Shown: positions 23,054 through 33,884 of the stretch, piece by piece
How positions within the stretch are numbered: position 1 is the stretch's first letter
Layout: each line of letters begins with the position of its first letter
Assembly (NCBI RefSeq): GCF_026745355.1
Contig: NC_079206.1
Span: forward strand, 1,915,800 to 1,979,799
Source: Beta vulgaris subsp. vulgaris
Taxonomy: Eukaryota > Streptophyta > Magnoliopsida > Caryophyllales > Amaranthaceae
DNA length: 64,000 nt
Reading direction: 5' to 3'
Translations under genes and position numbers: made by a program
Notes under the pieces: generated by a model
Seen by the model: only the letters and a program-made list of their open reading frames with translations
Told to the model about the DNA's origin: nothing
Database searches by the model: none

Positions 23054-23070
23054 CCCCACAGACGGCGCCA
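23054..23070 (-). promoter_or_regulatory. Primer binding site of the gypsy element
   Basis: TGGCGCCGTCTGTGGGG in element orientation, two bases inside the 5' LTR. The TGGCGCC start is shared with Asp-tRNA-type sites used by many Tat elements. Confidence 0.8.
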
Positions 23071-23072
23071 AA

Positions 23073-23703
23073 TGTTATGTAGTGTAAAACTAGCAATTTA
23101 TATCACAACTCCCAAAGATGGGTTCTTAGAACTGGAGACTTGTGCAACAATGATTGGTTCAAATCCCGAAGCAAACTCCTGACCAGCAACCTGCAAAAAA
23201 GGGACCCACCCTGGAGGTTTGGGTGGTATTTCCCCCTCCGATGCTTAAGTCAGATATCAGGGATGTAAAGGAACTTTTAGAGAGAGAAAGTAGAGAGAGA
23301 GAGAGAAGAATTTATGACAGAGTAACAGTACTATGCCTCAAAAACGTACCTTTCACCCTGAAATCAAGGACTATTTATACTGTTTGAAATGACTGCTGTG
23401 CCTTGATGTCACCCTAATTTGGGAGCATCTGATTGGCTAATCAAAGTTTTGGGACACGTGGCAGCTGTTAACTGGTCAGTACACCTCACTTTCATATAAA
23501 GGTGTAAATCAGACTTACTGGGCCTAAGTACAGTTTTTGGGGCCAGAAGAAGGTCTTTTTAGTACGTTTTCAGAGAAACGTACTTTTAGGCCTGTCACCT
23601 TCAGGCCCTTTTGTACTTTTATTCCCCTGCATGTATGCCACATGTTAGGCTCAGATGAAGCCACGTGTCAGTACCAGAGCCGTTTATTTTTTAGGCTACA
23701 ACA
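23073..23703 (-). repeat. 5' LTR of the gypsy element
   Basis: 631 bp, nearly identical to 11871-12502. The TATAAATAG promoter motif is at 23371-23379 on the minus strand. Confidence 0.95.
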
Positions 23704-23708
23704 TCTTC

Positions 23709-23954
23709 TGTTTTTTTTTTGTTTATCATTCTCACTTAGAATCTTGACACTATTCATACAGAGAGAATTTTCTCATTTTTTTTCAATTTATAAGAAAAAA
23801 TATAGTCATGTAGAGTCTTATTTGATTCATCTCAATTAGTAAATTATTAATATTCAATCATTATAATTTTTACTAATATAATGAATTTAAGTTCAAAGAT
23901 GTGCATTAGGAGATGCGCACAAGAAAGTCAGAAAGATAAAAAAAACAGAAGGAG
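23709..23954. mobile_element. Right part of the split Stowaway MITE
   Basis: Continues the MITE begun at 11864. The text after the LTR target duplication reads tgtttttttttgtttatc, and the far end is aaaaaaacagaaggag followed by TA (23955-23956). The two ends are inverted repeats across the inserted retrotransposon. Confidence 0.75.
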
Positions 23955-24479
23955 TACTTGACAGAAAGAAATAAATACATATGACATGCAACCATGCAGC
24001 ATGCAGGTGATCTATCCTATTGATAACAACTCCGTTATTGTTATTTTTATCATTGTTTCTAATTAATATAAAATCTCTATTTTATATGTGAACTCCTGAT
24101 CTTTTGATGTCCATCCTTAATTACCTAAATACCCTCAAATATTAATAAATATTACAAAATCGATCAATACAAAATCTCAATTATGTATGACAACACATGG
24201 GGACATCAAAAAATTAAATATAGAAAAAGAAAAAAACAAAGAAGGCTAACTACCTACTTTAATTAAACAAAAAATAAATAAGATCACCGTATCTCTATCT
24301 TTTTTATACATGAAGAATTTTATATGTTTTCACACACATGACATGCATATAATACTAGTATGAATTAATTACAATACTGAAGTTCTCTTTAACATTTAAT
24401 TTTTACGCGTTATAACTCTTATGAGTAAATAATGTAACTCTAATGAAAAAGTGATGTAACTCCAAAAAAAGAATATTAT

Positions 24480-24482
<3 letters not shown>

Positions 24483-24571
<89 letters not shown>

Positions 24572-24575
24572 AGAG
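24483..24575. repeat. (AT)n microsatellite followed by (GA)n
   Basis: Long AT dinucleotide runs broken by single AA or TAAT steps, then an AGAG run to about 24588. Open frames of Ile-Tyr repeats here are artefacts. Confidence 0.9.
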
Positions 24576-24591
24576 AGAGAGAGAGAGAAGT

Positions 24592-24863
24592 GAAGTCATG
24601 TGAGAATGCACGCTTACATGAGAAATAAAAATGAATTTTACACGCTATAACTCTTATGAATAAGTGATGTAACTCTAATGAAAAAGTAATGTAATAACTC
24701 CAAAAAAAGAATATTAGAAAGAAAAAAAGTTCAAATTTTTTTTTTGGCTGAAATTTTTTAGGGGGTACACCTCTAATGAACAAGTGTTGTAACTCTAATC
24801 CAATCGTGTGGTTGATATTCATTCTCATTTCTCATGTAAGAAGCATTCTCATGTGATCTTGCC
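24592..24863. mobile_element. Palindromic MITE (ggcaagatcacatgagaatg family), copy 1
   Basis: Ends in gtcatgtgagaatgc...cttacatgagaaat and the inverted atttctcatgtaagaagcattctcatgtgatcttgcc. Inner text includes gttgtaactctaat. A further partial copy (tataactcttatgagtaa...gtgatgtaactcc) lies just before the microsatellite at about 24400-24475. Related to 30713-30985. Confidence 0.7.
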
Positions 24864-26040
24864 TAGGGGTGAGCAGAAATTCCGGGGACCCAGGCCCAGA
24901 CATGGACCCGGTCCAAATGGGACAGGGTTTGAGTCCAAGAAAATGGACCCAGTTGCATCTGGTTCCAATTCTGGGTAGAATTTTGTCGGACCCGGTACCT
25001 GGTGGGTACCCGGTTCCGTTCTGGGAACCTGGTTGGAGCGGGTCTAGGTCCGGGTACCCGATATTTAGAATTGGTTTTTTTTTCATATACTCATATAGAA
25101 TTGGTAATAGGATAATAGTGGTTAAGTAAAAAGTTAGTACTTGTTATGGCTGAATTTTTTGACAGGATGACACTGACGCAATGACGTGATGACTCGATGA
25201 CATGATGCCATCTGACATGATGACGAAGTAATTATGACTTAAAGACACAGCGTAAGACGCGAGATTGGAGCAGAGTATTAAGTGGTAACGGTTCAACTAA
25301 ATAAGAAAGGAGTCTAATGAGGCATAAATTCAGCCGTTAAGGAGCAAGGATCATGACGTTGGAGCATAAATGAGAAAGATCACCATGATTGAAGGACTGA
25401 AATTAATGTAATAATTAGTGAATTTATTATGTATTCGTTGAAAAAAAGCCAAAAGGGGAAAAAAGGCATACAAAAGAGGGTAGAGGATCATACATTAGTC
25501 ATTTTTCATGCAAGATTATCGAAAGAACACTCGAGACAAAAGTACTTTTGTAACATCAGTCACTCACTAAGAAAGACAGTGAACCATAGTAGATTGGTGG
25601 ATCTCCATCCACCCGCGGTTTTTACCCACCTTCATTGGGGTTTTCCGCGTCACACATTTTTGTGTCTTCATCCCCTTTGATCCCCATTGCATTCGTTTGT
25701 CGCATTGTCTTAAACATAATCTGGTTAAATCGTCCCAAACTTTAATTTCGTCGTAAGTGATAAATTTTAGCATAAACAGTACTTAGTAGGCCTTTAGGCC
25801 CATTTAATGTTTTTAAAACTTTTATAGCTCAATCGGTTCATCATAGTATGTTGTTAAACTTACAACTGAGTACCCAATTCTGGACCTGGTACCCACCGGT
25901 TCCGGGTCTGGGTCCAAAAATTTAGGACCTAGTTGGACCAGTTCTAATTCCAATTTCAGATTTTTAATACCCACTGGGTCCGGGTCTGAGTCTGGGTGAT
26001 CTATGAAATTCTACCGGGTACCCGGTTGTGCTCACCCCTA
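24864..26040. mobile_element. hAT-like element with GC-rich internal repeats, split by a solo LTR
   Basis: Ends taggggtgagca / tgctcacccctaa are inverted repeats. Subterminal regions are full of ggtacccg and gggtcc words in both senses. The middle is the solo LTR at 25142-25778. I see no 8-bp target duplication. The left end abuts the MITE at 24592-24863. Confidence 0.65.
25142..25778. mobile_element. Solo LTR with 5-bp target duplication
   Basis: 637 bp starting tgttatggctg and ending gcataaaca (TG...CA), flanked by exact GTACT at 25137-25141 and 25779-25783. It contains ggggttttccgcg and an ending region like the R-U5 part of plant LTRs. This is the product of LTR-LTR recombination, leaving no internal coding region. 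Confidence 0.8.
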
Positions 26041-27765
26041 ATATTATATATATATATATGTATATATATATAACGTGTAGGAGAGCATTGACGACCACCA
26101 CATGTCACCCCATCTCAAGCACTGACATGACGTCATATCATCAAAGGCAACATATATGTCCGCCATAAGACACTCCTTTCTCTGATAAAAACTCTTAACA
26201 TTTCAAAAACAAATTATTATATATAATAATATATAAGATTTGAACTCTCGACTGTATATAGGAACTACGGTAATATATCATAGACATATTTCTTTAAAAG
26301 CTCTTTTATTACTCATAAAACTATACAAGTCTCAAACTATTGACTACTCAATGTGCAAGTCAGTAACAGAATAACCTGAGGCTTAGCCCGCCCAGTATCT
26401 AGTTTTGGTGGTCCATGACACTCTAAAATAGGAAAATTAACTTCAATAGTCTCAATTATTGCCCATATCTTATCAAATCTTCCAAATTATTGATTAACTC
26501 AAATTGACATCATCAAAATACTTGAAAATACCATCATTCAAAAATAGCCTCGCATAATTTATTGCTTGTTCATATATAAGTAAAAAAAAAATTATTATTT
26601 TGAGGATTATTTTTCTTTTCTCGCTCTCTTCTTTTTGTCCCCCTTTCGCGATCATAACCTTTCTTTTCTCACCTTTTAATTAACTCGAGACTAGTTGTTG
26701 TAAAAAAACAAATGTCAAGACTAGTGGACTCCTTTTGTTATAGAAATATGCCCAAAAGGTTAGAGCTATTTAAAGTTATCAATACTTGAGATAATTATGT
26801 AAAATATATGAAACTTATTATTGTTGAAGTATTGTTGGTATACATATTTTTCTTATTTTATGGCGAGTTCTAATTATCAAAAATACAACATGCAAACTAT
26901 AAGATCAACATCAAGTTTAGCCTTTGATTTCAAATCAGTCAATTAACTCAAGTGATACACTAATTAATTAATATGTCATTTGTGTATATATCCATGCAAT
27001 TTGCAGATCGTAAAGAAATTAATGTAGCTGGCAAATACTAGTATTATTTAATCATCTCACTAATGACATCCTAGTATGTAAGCAAAAACAAATAGTACGT
27101 ACATTATACTTTAAACTACAAGAGGCAACCACCTTACTAAATGATCACCAATGAAAAACATTACTAGTAAATAAATATATATACATATACTACTATATGC
27201 AACAATGGTGCAAGCTGAGGTAATTGCTTCGGTCATTTTCCTCTGATCTTTTTTGACATAATTATAATATTCACTCCTTTTAATCAAAGTGGATAAGTGC
27301 AACTAAGGTAGCATAATTATATGCTAATTAAAACCTTAACATGGTCTCTTATTGTTAAAGGATTAGACATAGATATTAGATAGTTGAGGACAAACCAATC
27401 AGTAGTATGTTATGTGAATTGTCTGACTGTCCTTGCAAAAAAATTAGGCCTCAAGGTAGATTTGGTATCATTCACTTTACTGATTGACACCTGTTGATTA
27501 CTATTTTAATAAACCCATGATTTATCTATAAAGTATAGTAATTAATTAATTTAAAGGTGATTATAGCGACCTTTGCTGCTTTGGAAGAGTCAATTTATTT
27601 AGCTTGAAATAAACCTAAGAATAATTATAAATAAAACATCATGTTTAAGATGAGACAGACTAATTACACAATGAACTTTCGTGTGACATAAGTTTTTTTT
27701 GTCCAAAACAGTAAGGAGTCATTCTTTGAAATTGATAAGCTCGCTTTCAGTACTGTCAAATTAAA
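26041..27765. other. Intergenic, no gene
   Basis: AT-rich. Contains a short AT microsatellite (26042-26072), a (c)ttagcccgcccag motif near 26385 resembling the palindromic ends listed elsewhere, and no recognised protein similarity. Confidence 0.4.
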
Positions 27766-27768
27766 TTA

Positions 27769-27994
27769 GGCTCTGTTTGGCAACACATTTAAATTACCTT
27801 AAGTAGGTGCTAAAAGTTTAAATCACTTAAAATAAGTAGTTGTGTTTGGAGTAAGAGTTTAAGTAAATTTTAAGCTCAAAAATTGACTGAAATTGAGTTG
27901 CTACCAAATATAGCATCTCAGTTTAAGGTGCTGAAATTTTTCAGCTACCTTATCGGTTTTAGCTCTATTTCATCTTATGTTCCCAAACATATCC
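27769..27994. mobile_element. Tourist-like MITE
   Basis: 226 bp with ends ggctctgtttggcaaca / tgttcccaaacatatcc and TTA on both sides (27766-27768, 27995-27997). Confidence 0.7.
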
Positions 27995-28054
27995 TTAGTG
28001 TAGTTGCCTGATCATACGAGATTTTAATGATCAACATATCATAATACTCAAGTT

Positions 28055-28393
28055 GAGTTGGCAATGGGTAGAGTCTAGGTAGGGTAAGACTAGACTCTTA
28101 CCCATATTCTAATTTTTGGATGTAGACACATATTCTACATATATCTATATGGTCATTTTTTTTGGAACCCTTACTCGTACCCCTAGGGTTCGATAGTACA
28201 TGGGTACGTAGGGTCTAGAATGGGTCCAATACAAGTTTTTGCTTACATTTTTACGTGTATATATAATTGTTAAACATAATTCAATATATAAAGCTGTCAA
28301 TTAGCACACAATATTACATAGGAATATATAGTTTTTCCACATTCCAAAAGTCTCATACATTGAATAATGATTAATGGAAGAGTTTCTTAATTT

Positions 28394-28466
<73 letters not shown>

Positions 28467-28840
28467 AGAGTGCAGCTAGGGTAAGGGATTGAGAGTTTTT
28501 AGTTTGACTACTGTAATGATTTGTTATATTTGTTATGAAGTATCTAATATATATATATATATATATATATATTTAATTGAATATTAAAAAAAACATATAT
28601 TTTAGTTTGGGTAGGTATATGGTAGGATATGGGAGGTATTGAGAAGTGGATCCGGATTCGAAGTTTGGGTATTGAGAGTGGACCCTTACTCTATTCTTAC
28701 CCGATAGTATCAAGACCACACCCTATCCTTATGACCATATCCATAAGGTTCAAAACATTAGACCCACATCCTTAAATTAGGATAGGATCTAGATGGATCG
28801 ATGCGAATAGGGTCTCGATGTCTTGGATTTATTGCCATCT
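28055..28840. mobile_element. hAT-like element with internal AT microsatellites
   Basis: Ends gagttggcaatgggta and ttattgccatctc are inverted repeats. Subterminal regions carry repeated gggtaggat / agggtaagac words. The middle has AT runs at 28398-28463 and 28542-28572. No clear target duplication. Confidence 0.5.
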
Positions 28841-29160
28841 CTAATAACTCAACCATGATAAATTAGGAAAAACAAGAAGCAACCAACGAAACTGTAATGC
28901 TTCAAGCAGAAATCATGGATTTCTGAAATACCAATATTAAAGGACCAACCTTTACTCAAACTAATTCCCAATATTGCTAAGTTTTGCAACAGATATGCTT
29001 TAGGCATTATATATGCTTTATTGCTTTCTGTGGTCCCTTACCTTTTACCAGCTCCTCCAGAAGACAAAGTCCACTAATAATTGGAATTAGTTCAAATAAA
29101 CTTGAATTAAAGAAGAGCAATTTTCCTTTTTGTCTCCAAAAGTGGTTCATTATTAGTTTA

Positions 29161-29388
29161 GGGTCTATTTAATTCAACTTATTTGACCTATTTTATCTTA
29201 TCTTGTCTGATCTTATTTTGTAATTTGTATGAACTTATCTTATCTTCTCTGAACTTATATCTAGTTTATCGTTGTATTGTCTAACACAGTTAATTTGTTT
29301 TATTCAATTTATTTTATCTAAACTTTTCTCATCTGAACTTATTTTTGTTAGAAGAAATTGAAATAAGTTGAGCAAATACAACATAGCC
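29161..29388. mobile_element. Tourist-like MITE
   Basis: 228 bp, ends gggtctatttaattcaactt and aagttgagcaaatacaacatagcc, TTA at 29158-29160 and 29389-29391. The middle repeats cttatcttatctt. Confidence 0.65.
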
Positions 29389-29489
29389 TTAGCGGATAAA
29401 TTCTACTGATGAGTGTAATATGATTGGTAAGCTTTATAACCCAATACGAGATATTGAATCTCGCCGATTCTCTTATCCTTTGTAGATTT

Positions 29490-29502
29490 TTTTTTTGAAG
29501 GG
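29490..29502 (-). mobile_element. Ultra-short retroposon insertion (poly-A tail only)
   Basis: Thirteen bases, tttttttgaaggg, stand between two exact 19-bp copies of tcttatcctttgtagattt (29471-29489 and 29503-29521). This is the structure expected from target-primed insertion of a retroposon that aborted after copying the tail. Confidence 0.7.
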
Positions 29503-29610
29503 TCTTATCCTTTGTAGATTTATATATGTATTATATACAAAATGTCTAGACTTTAGAATATGGAAGGAGAATGTGAGAAAACAAACCATTACTTGTAACA
29601 TTTACTTATG

Positions 29611-29744
29611 TTTTTTTTTTTTTTTTATCCATATGAGCCATGAAGGCGGTACAAAGCACAAAGAAGGGGAGGGGGGATTTGAACCTGTGACCTATCGTTC
29701 ACAGCACTTCAATCTTAACCACTAGGCCAAGACATCCTTGGTTA
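29611..29744 (-). mobile_element. tRNA-derived SINE with 16-bp target duplication
   Basis: Poly-T at 29611-29626, then the body, ending gccaagacatccttgg. On the minus strand the A-box-like region is ttggcctagtggttaaga and the B-box-like region is ggtcacaggttcaaatc. Exact gtaacatttacttatg at 29595-29610 and 29745-29760. Non-coding. Confidence 0.9.
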
Positions 29745-30165
29745 GTAACATTTACTTATGTAAATATACGGAAATCATTGTTTAATTTTTCGTTATGGAA
29801 TTGGTCATGTCCGCTTATGATTCACTACTCATTTCTCATTCTAAACCATTCATGTATGTATAAATGTATTTTTTTATATGGTAAGAAAAAAAAGTATCAG
29901 GATAGTCTCTACTTGAGGAGAACACCTAATGCATTGTGTAAATGTATTTTATATTAGGCATTCGCTAGAGATACGGGTATTTTATATATACATAATCGAA
30001 AACATAAAGGTAATTTTAAAGTATATGAAAAATCCACATGGAAATGTCTTAGTAATGGGGGAATAAGAACGCTCCAGTTGAAGGGACCACTCAATTTTCC
30101 ATATCAGAACTGCAAGACGTAATAGTAATAGTAGTGATATATGGCTAATTAACAAAGAAGAAAGG

Positions 30166-30298
30166 ACCAAGGATATCTTGGCCTAGTGGTTAAGATTGAG
30201 GTGCTGTGAATGATAGGTCACAAGTTTAAATCCCCCCTTCCCTTCTTTGTACTTTGTACCGCCTTCGTGGCTCATATGGATCAAAAAAAAAAAAAAAA
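30166..30298 (+). mobile_element. tRNA-derived SINE, sense orientation
   Basis: Same family as 29611-29744 on the opposite strand: tggcctagtggttaagattg (A-box), ggtcacaagtttaaatcc (B-box), gtaccgccttcgtggctc, and a 17-A tail. The matching point in the downstream duplicate (about 30586-30600, aagaaagaggattgtggg) lacks it and represents the empty site. Confidence 0.9.
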
Positions 30299-30670
30299 AG
30301 GGGATTTTGGTATAAATTAATTGATAATTTTGTATGTAATTTAAATGATATTAATATATTGTGAAATCGAAGAACCTATTAGATAGTCTAATCTATATTT
30401 ATATATCTATATATAACTCAAAGCAAATAATTGCCATGCTGCCACAAGTTCTGCCCCCTAAGTAATTGACACAAATTAACAATAAAAATAAAAATGCTCC
30501 AATTCAGGGGGCCACTCAATTTCCCATATCAGAATTGCAAGAAGTAATAGTAATAGCAGTTATATATGGCTAACTAACAAGAAGAAAGAGGATTGTGGGA
30601 TAAATTAATTGATGATTTCGTATGTAATTTAAATGATGTTGATCAATTGTGAAATCAAAGAACCTATTAG

Positions 30671-30712
<42 letters not shown>

Positions 30713-30975
30713 GCAAGATCACATGAGAATGCTCCTTACATGAGAAATGAGAATGAATCTTAATCACACGATTGGTTTAGAGTTATAACACTTATTCATT
30801 AGAGTTATATCCCTCTAAAAAATTTTGAATTCAAAAAAAAAAATTGTTTTTTTTGAATTTTTTTTTCAAATATTTTTTTTTTGGAGTTACATCACTTTTT
30901 CATTAGAGTTACATTACTTATTCAGAAGACTTATAGCGTGTAAAATTCATTCTCATTTCTCATATAAGTATGCAT

Positions 30976-30985
<10 letters not shown>
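30713..30985. mobile_element. Palindromic MITE (ggcaagatcacatgagaatg family), copy 2
   Basis: Left end gggcaagatcacatgagaatgc then cttacatgagaaatgagaatgaat. The right arm is the inverse, ending atgcattctcat and running directly into (AT)n up to 31048. The right terminal ggcaagatc is replaced by the microsatellite. Confidence 0.7.

Positions 30986-31048
<63 letters not shown>
30978..31048. repeat. (AT)n microsatellite
   Basis: About 35 AT units at the right edge of the MITE. A shorter AT run (about 30672-30708) lies at its left edge. Confidence 0.95.
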
Positions 31049-31049
<1 letters not shown>

Positions 31050-31125
31050 CTCAAAGCAGACAATCGCTATGCTGCCACAAGTTCCCCCCTCCTAAGTAAT
31101 TGACACAAATTAACAATAAAAATAA

Positions 31126-31262
31126 GGGTGTTAAGAGTCGAACCCACAACCTCTCTTTTGAGATACAAATGCACTAACCAACTCATCTAACAATAAAAAT
31201 GTGAGTGTTAAGACTTGCACCCACAACATCTCCTTTGAGATACAATGCATTAACCAACTCAT
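31126..31262 (-). repeat. Two tandem tRNA-like (SINE head) segments
   Basis: On the minus strand gatgagttggttaatgcattg and gatgagttggttagtgcattt resemble A boxes. gttgtgggtgcaagtctta and gttgtgggttcgactctta resemble B boxes. The two ~68-bp units follow directly. They lack a convincing acceptor stem, so I treat them as SINE-derived rather than tRNA genes. Confidence 0.5.
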
Positions 31263-32225
31263 CTACAAGCTCATGTTGATTTCTTATTGTAAGTAGAGGT
31301 AATTATGCTTCTTAAGTTGACACACCAATTCGACTCCTACATTAATTGCCTTATCAAGTAAATGAGTAATATACTAATATATCCCCATGTTACAAGTTAT
31401 ATATTACCTATCAAGTTTCTGTTTATCATAATAGTGATAAAAAAAAAAATCAAATCAACTTTGCTGCATTATAAAAATCTTTAATGAGCCCATCAAACCT
31501 TAATTTATGCTTAGCCTTTTACAAGATAGAAAACACAAATAATAACTATCTGAAGAAGAAATTTGAGAAAAATATATTGTAGTTAATTTAAATTAATGTA
31601 TAAATAGGAACGAAAATGTAACGTGTCTTTATGACCCGAAAAATAATATTCAGATCAACTAATTTAAAGGACCGATCCATTGTATGATATGAATTTGTGA
31701 GACGCAGATAACTATTTGTCTTAAATAGACACTTTATAAATTTTTATGTATGAGTGATCTATCAAGATAAAAAAAAACTACCCTTTAAACCCATGTAACC
31801 TTTTGTCCTAAATGGGGTCACTTTTACTTATATTTAAGTGACTCATATAAGGTAAGCAACTAATCCTGATTTATAAATAGCTCATTTTGACTTAAAAGAG
31901 TGATCCATTTTGCAAAAAGTATATGATATCACAATAAATTTATTACGCACCCGATACTCAATACTAGCTAATTGAAAGTTATGAAGCATTGGAGGTAGTT
32001 ACGTGTCATCTAAATGCATACACTGATATGGAAGCATGTATTCCAATTAATTTCATAAAAGAATTAATAAATGAATTATACGCAATAACCCGAGGCATCG
32101 TTCGGGGCAACAACTAGTTAATTTTTATAAGACCACTAATCAATAGATATAAAGACCTTCTAAAGTTTAAATAGGTGGACAAAGTTTTAGTGAAACTAGT
32201 TCCACCCCAAATGGAAACTATTGGT
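31263..32225. other. Intergenic, no gene
   Basis: AT-rich. Near 32085-32118 the text aacccgaggcatcgttcgggg then aactagtta matches the inverted form of the palindromic end motif found at 4633 and 46722. Confidence 0.35.
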
Positions 32226-32234
32226 AGGATATAA

Positions 32235-33875
32235 CTTTCTCTTTTTTTTACATCGAGAAAATTTACATTAATTAAAATTGGAGTACAACGTAATCCTAAT
32301 ACAACCAAATAGACACAAACGAACATTAACAGGAGCTTTATTAGCTTGTACATACTTTAGGAAAAAAAAATTAACTATTCCATGTCCAGTCCAAAAGTAG
32401 TTTATCTTGAGCGATGACGGGTGAGGTTGGATGATATGTCTTGATGATAAAGACCTGATATATATAAGAGGGAGGCTGTTGTGATACAAAATTTTGAGCG
32501 ATGACGAGTGGGTTTGGATGATATGTCTTGATGAAAAAGACTTGATATAAGAGGGAGCCTGTTGTGATACGAAATTTTGATGATCTTCTGAGAGAGAACT
32601 GCCGCACTAGAGCTAGTGGACCCCAATGTCCACCAGATGCTAAATTCCAAGGTCCTTGAAGAGAAATAACCTCATGGGATTATACGTAATCAACTAATAA
32701 TGAAGTTACATCCTTTGGTGACTTCTGACCGTGTTGCGAGGGTACCTAGGTGTTAGTCTCAACATACTGAAACTCGAAAGAGGTGGAGGTCTTAATTTGC
32801 TCCAAATCAAATTGGAGGGCCTCCCACAAGATGCATTTTTTAGGTGTGATGACACCTGAAGCCATCACGAGAGATTGAGGTGAGTTAGATTGATGAACTT
32901 CACCCCAATTATGAATTCGAAGATCCAATAATCTCACAATCTCCAACCCAGAAGAACAACGCACAACAAATTTGAATTGAGAACCTCCTCTCAACTTAAC
33001 CAAGACTCGAAGTCCTAAACCGGCATAAACCCCACGACCAACGCCAGGGTCATTAGCTCTATTCATCAAGTTTTCCAGGTCCTCCTTTGTCATAGAAAAC
33101 CAAGAGCCTTGCACTGCCCACCTATCACCATTGACGAACACCCAAGCATATCCATATGCAAAAAGGCAAGGGATATGGGATCTGGAAGAAACATACATTA
33201 AACTAGAACTAAGACAAAAAACGAGACCGAAACAACATGAAGGACTACTGACGATAGCCAAAAACAACCTTTACTAGGCTACACCATATGAACTTCGGCG
33301 GCGCTTCTCAAGAAAACCGACCTCACCAAAGCCACGATAACTGACTAAACAGGGGGGCGATAAACCACTCAGCCGAACCAACCAACCAAGGGAAACACCA
33401 GGGGTGGGGAAAGGGAAGTCCAAAACACCAGGGGGGTTGGGGAAAGGGGGACTCTCTATGACACTAAATAGGGTTGGGGAAAGACACCATATAAGGACGA
33501 CGAGGTCTAGGACTTGACGGGAAACGCTAGCTCGAGGCACCGCAACAACAGGGAAGGGGATGGGGAGACCGACTACCAGAAAAGGGGAGGGAAAAGGGAG
33601 GCCCTGACGCACACAACAGGGAAGGGAGACAGGGGAAGTGGAACCTTGCCGGCGGTGGCTTCACGAGTACCAATGAACCCACGGTCGGAGCTTCAAACAA
33701 ACTTCCGTGACCTAAAACCTTCGACGATCGTAAAAACAAAAAGGGAAAAACGAAAAAGGAAAGAGAAAGTGGGAGGGGATCGACGACCACCGTGCCAAGG
33801 CGGACGTCGAACCCCTAAGGATTCTGGTTTCGCTTAGGAGTTCGCTGGGAAGAAGGGAGTTTTAGAGATTGCAGC
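32235..33875 (-). mobile_element. Non-autonomous retroposon, about 1.64 kb, with coding remnants
   Basis: The 3' side (left) has a T-rich tail near 32240-32250 next to acatcgagaaaatttac. A 9-bp repeat aggatataa flanks the unit (32226-32234, 33876-33884). On the minus strand 33267-32746 is open for 173 aa (WAVQGSWFSMTKEDLEN, RGGSQFKFVVRCSSGLE, LLDLRIHNWGEVH), with an upstream Pro/Val-rich frame at 33612-33274. I do not recognise the protein. It may be a LINE ORF1-like piece or a retrogene fragment. An ~82-bp tandem repeat is at 32408-32575. Confidence 0.5.
32408..32575. repeat. 82-bp tandem duplication
   Basis: Two copies of gagcgatgacgggtgaggtt... through ctgttgtgatac-aaattttg, the second about 90% similar. 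It lies in the 3' part of the retroposon. Confidence 0.8.
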
Positions 33876-33884
33876 AGGATATAA

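Larger units (their letters stand above)
11871..23703 (-). mobile_element. Ty3/gypsy LTR retrotransposon, Tat lineage, defective
   Basis: 11,833 bp between target duplications ccttc (11866-11870) and tcttc (23704-23708, one mismatch). Its own transcription runs right to left. In its own sense the order is 5' LTR (23703-23073), PBS, gag, protease, reverse transcriptase, RNase H, archaeal-type RNase H, integrase, an extra non-pol region, PPT and 3' LTR (12502-11871). The second, archaeal-like RNase H, the absence of a chromodomain and the long antisense ORF region between integrase and 3' LTR are typical of the Tat clade. By eye the two LTRs differ by about three substitutions and three 1-bp indels, so insertion is recent. 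Even so, gag and pol carry many frameshifts. It would need proteins from another copy. Confidence 0.95.
30063..31115. repeat. Tandem segmental duplication with different insertions in each copy
   Basis: Copy A (about 30063-30488) and copy B (about 30489-31115) share gctcca-tt, ccactcaatttcccatatcag, gcaag-cgtaatagtaatag, ataaattaattgat, aaagaacctattag and, at their ends, tgctgccacaagtt plus cctaagtaattgacac. Copy A alone contains a SINE. Copy B alone contains a MITE and expanded AT runs. Confidence 0.75.

Noticed and set aside
24396..24828. Open frames made of Ile-Tyr repeats (also at 30825-31049)
   Set aside because: Translation of (AT)n microsatellite.
31126..31262. Two tRNA genes
   Set aside because: A- and B-box-like words are present, but no paired acceptor or anticodon stem can be built. 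They look like SINE heads.
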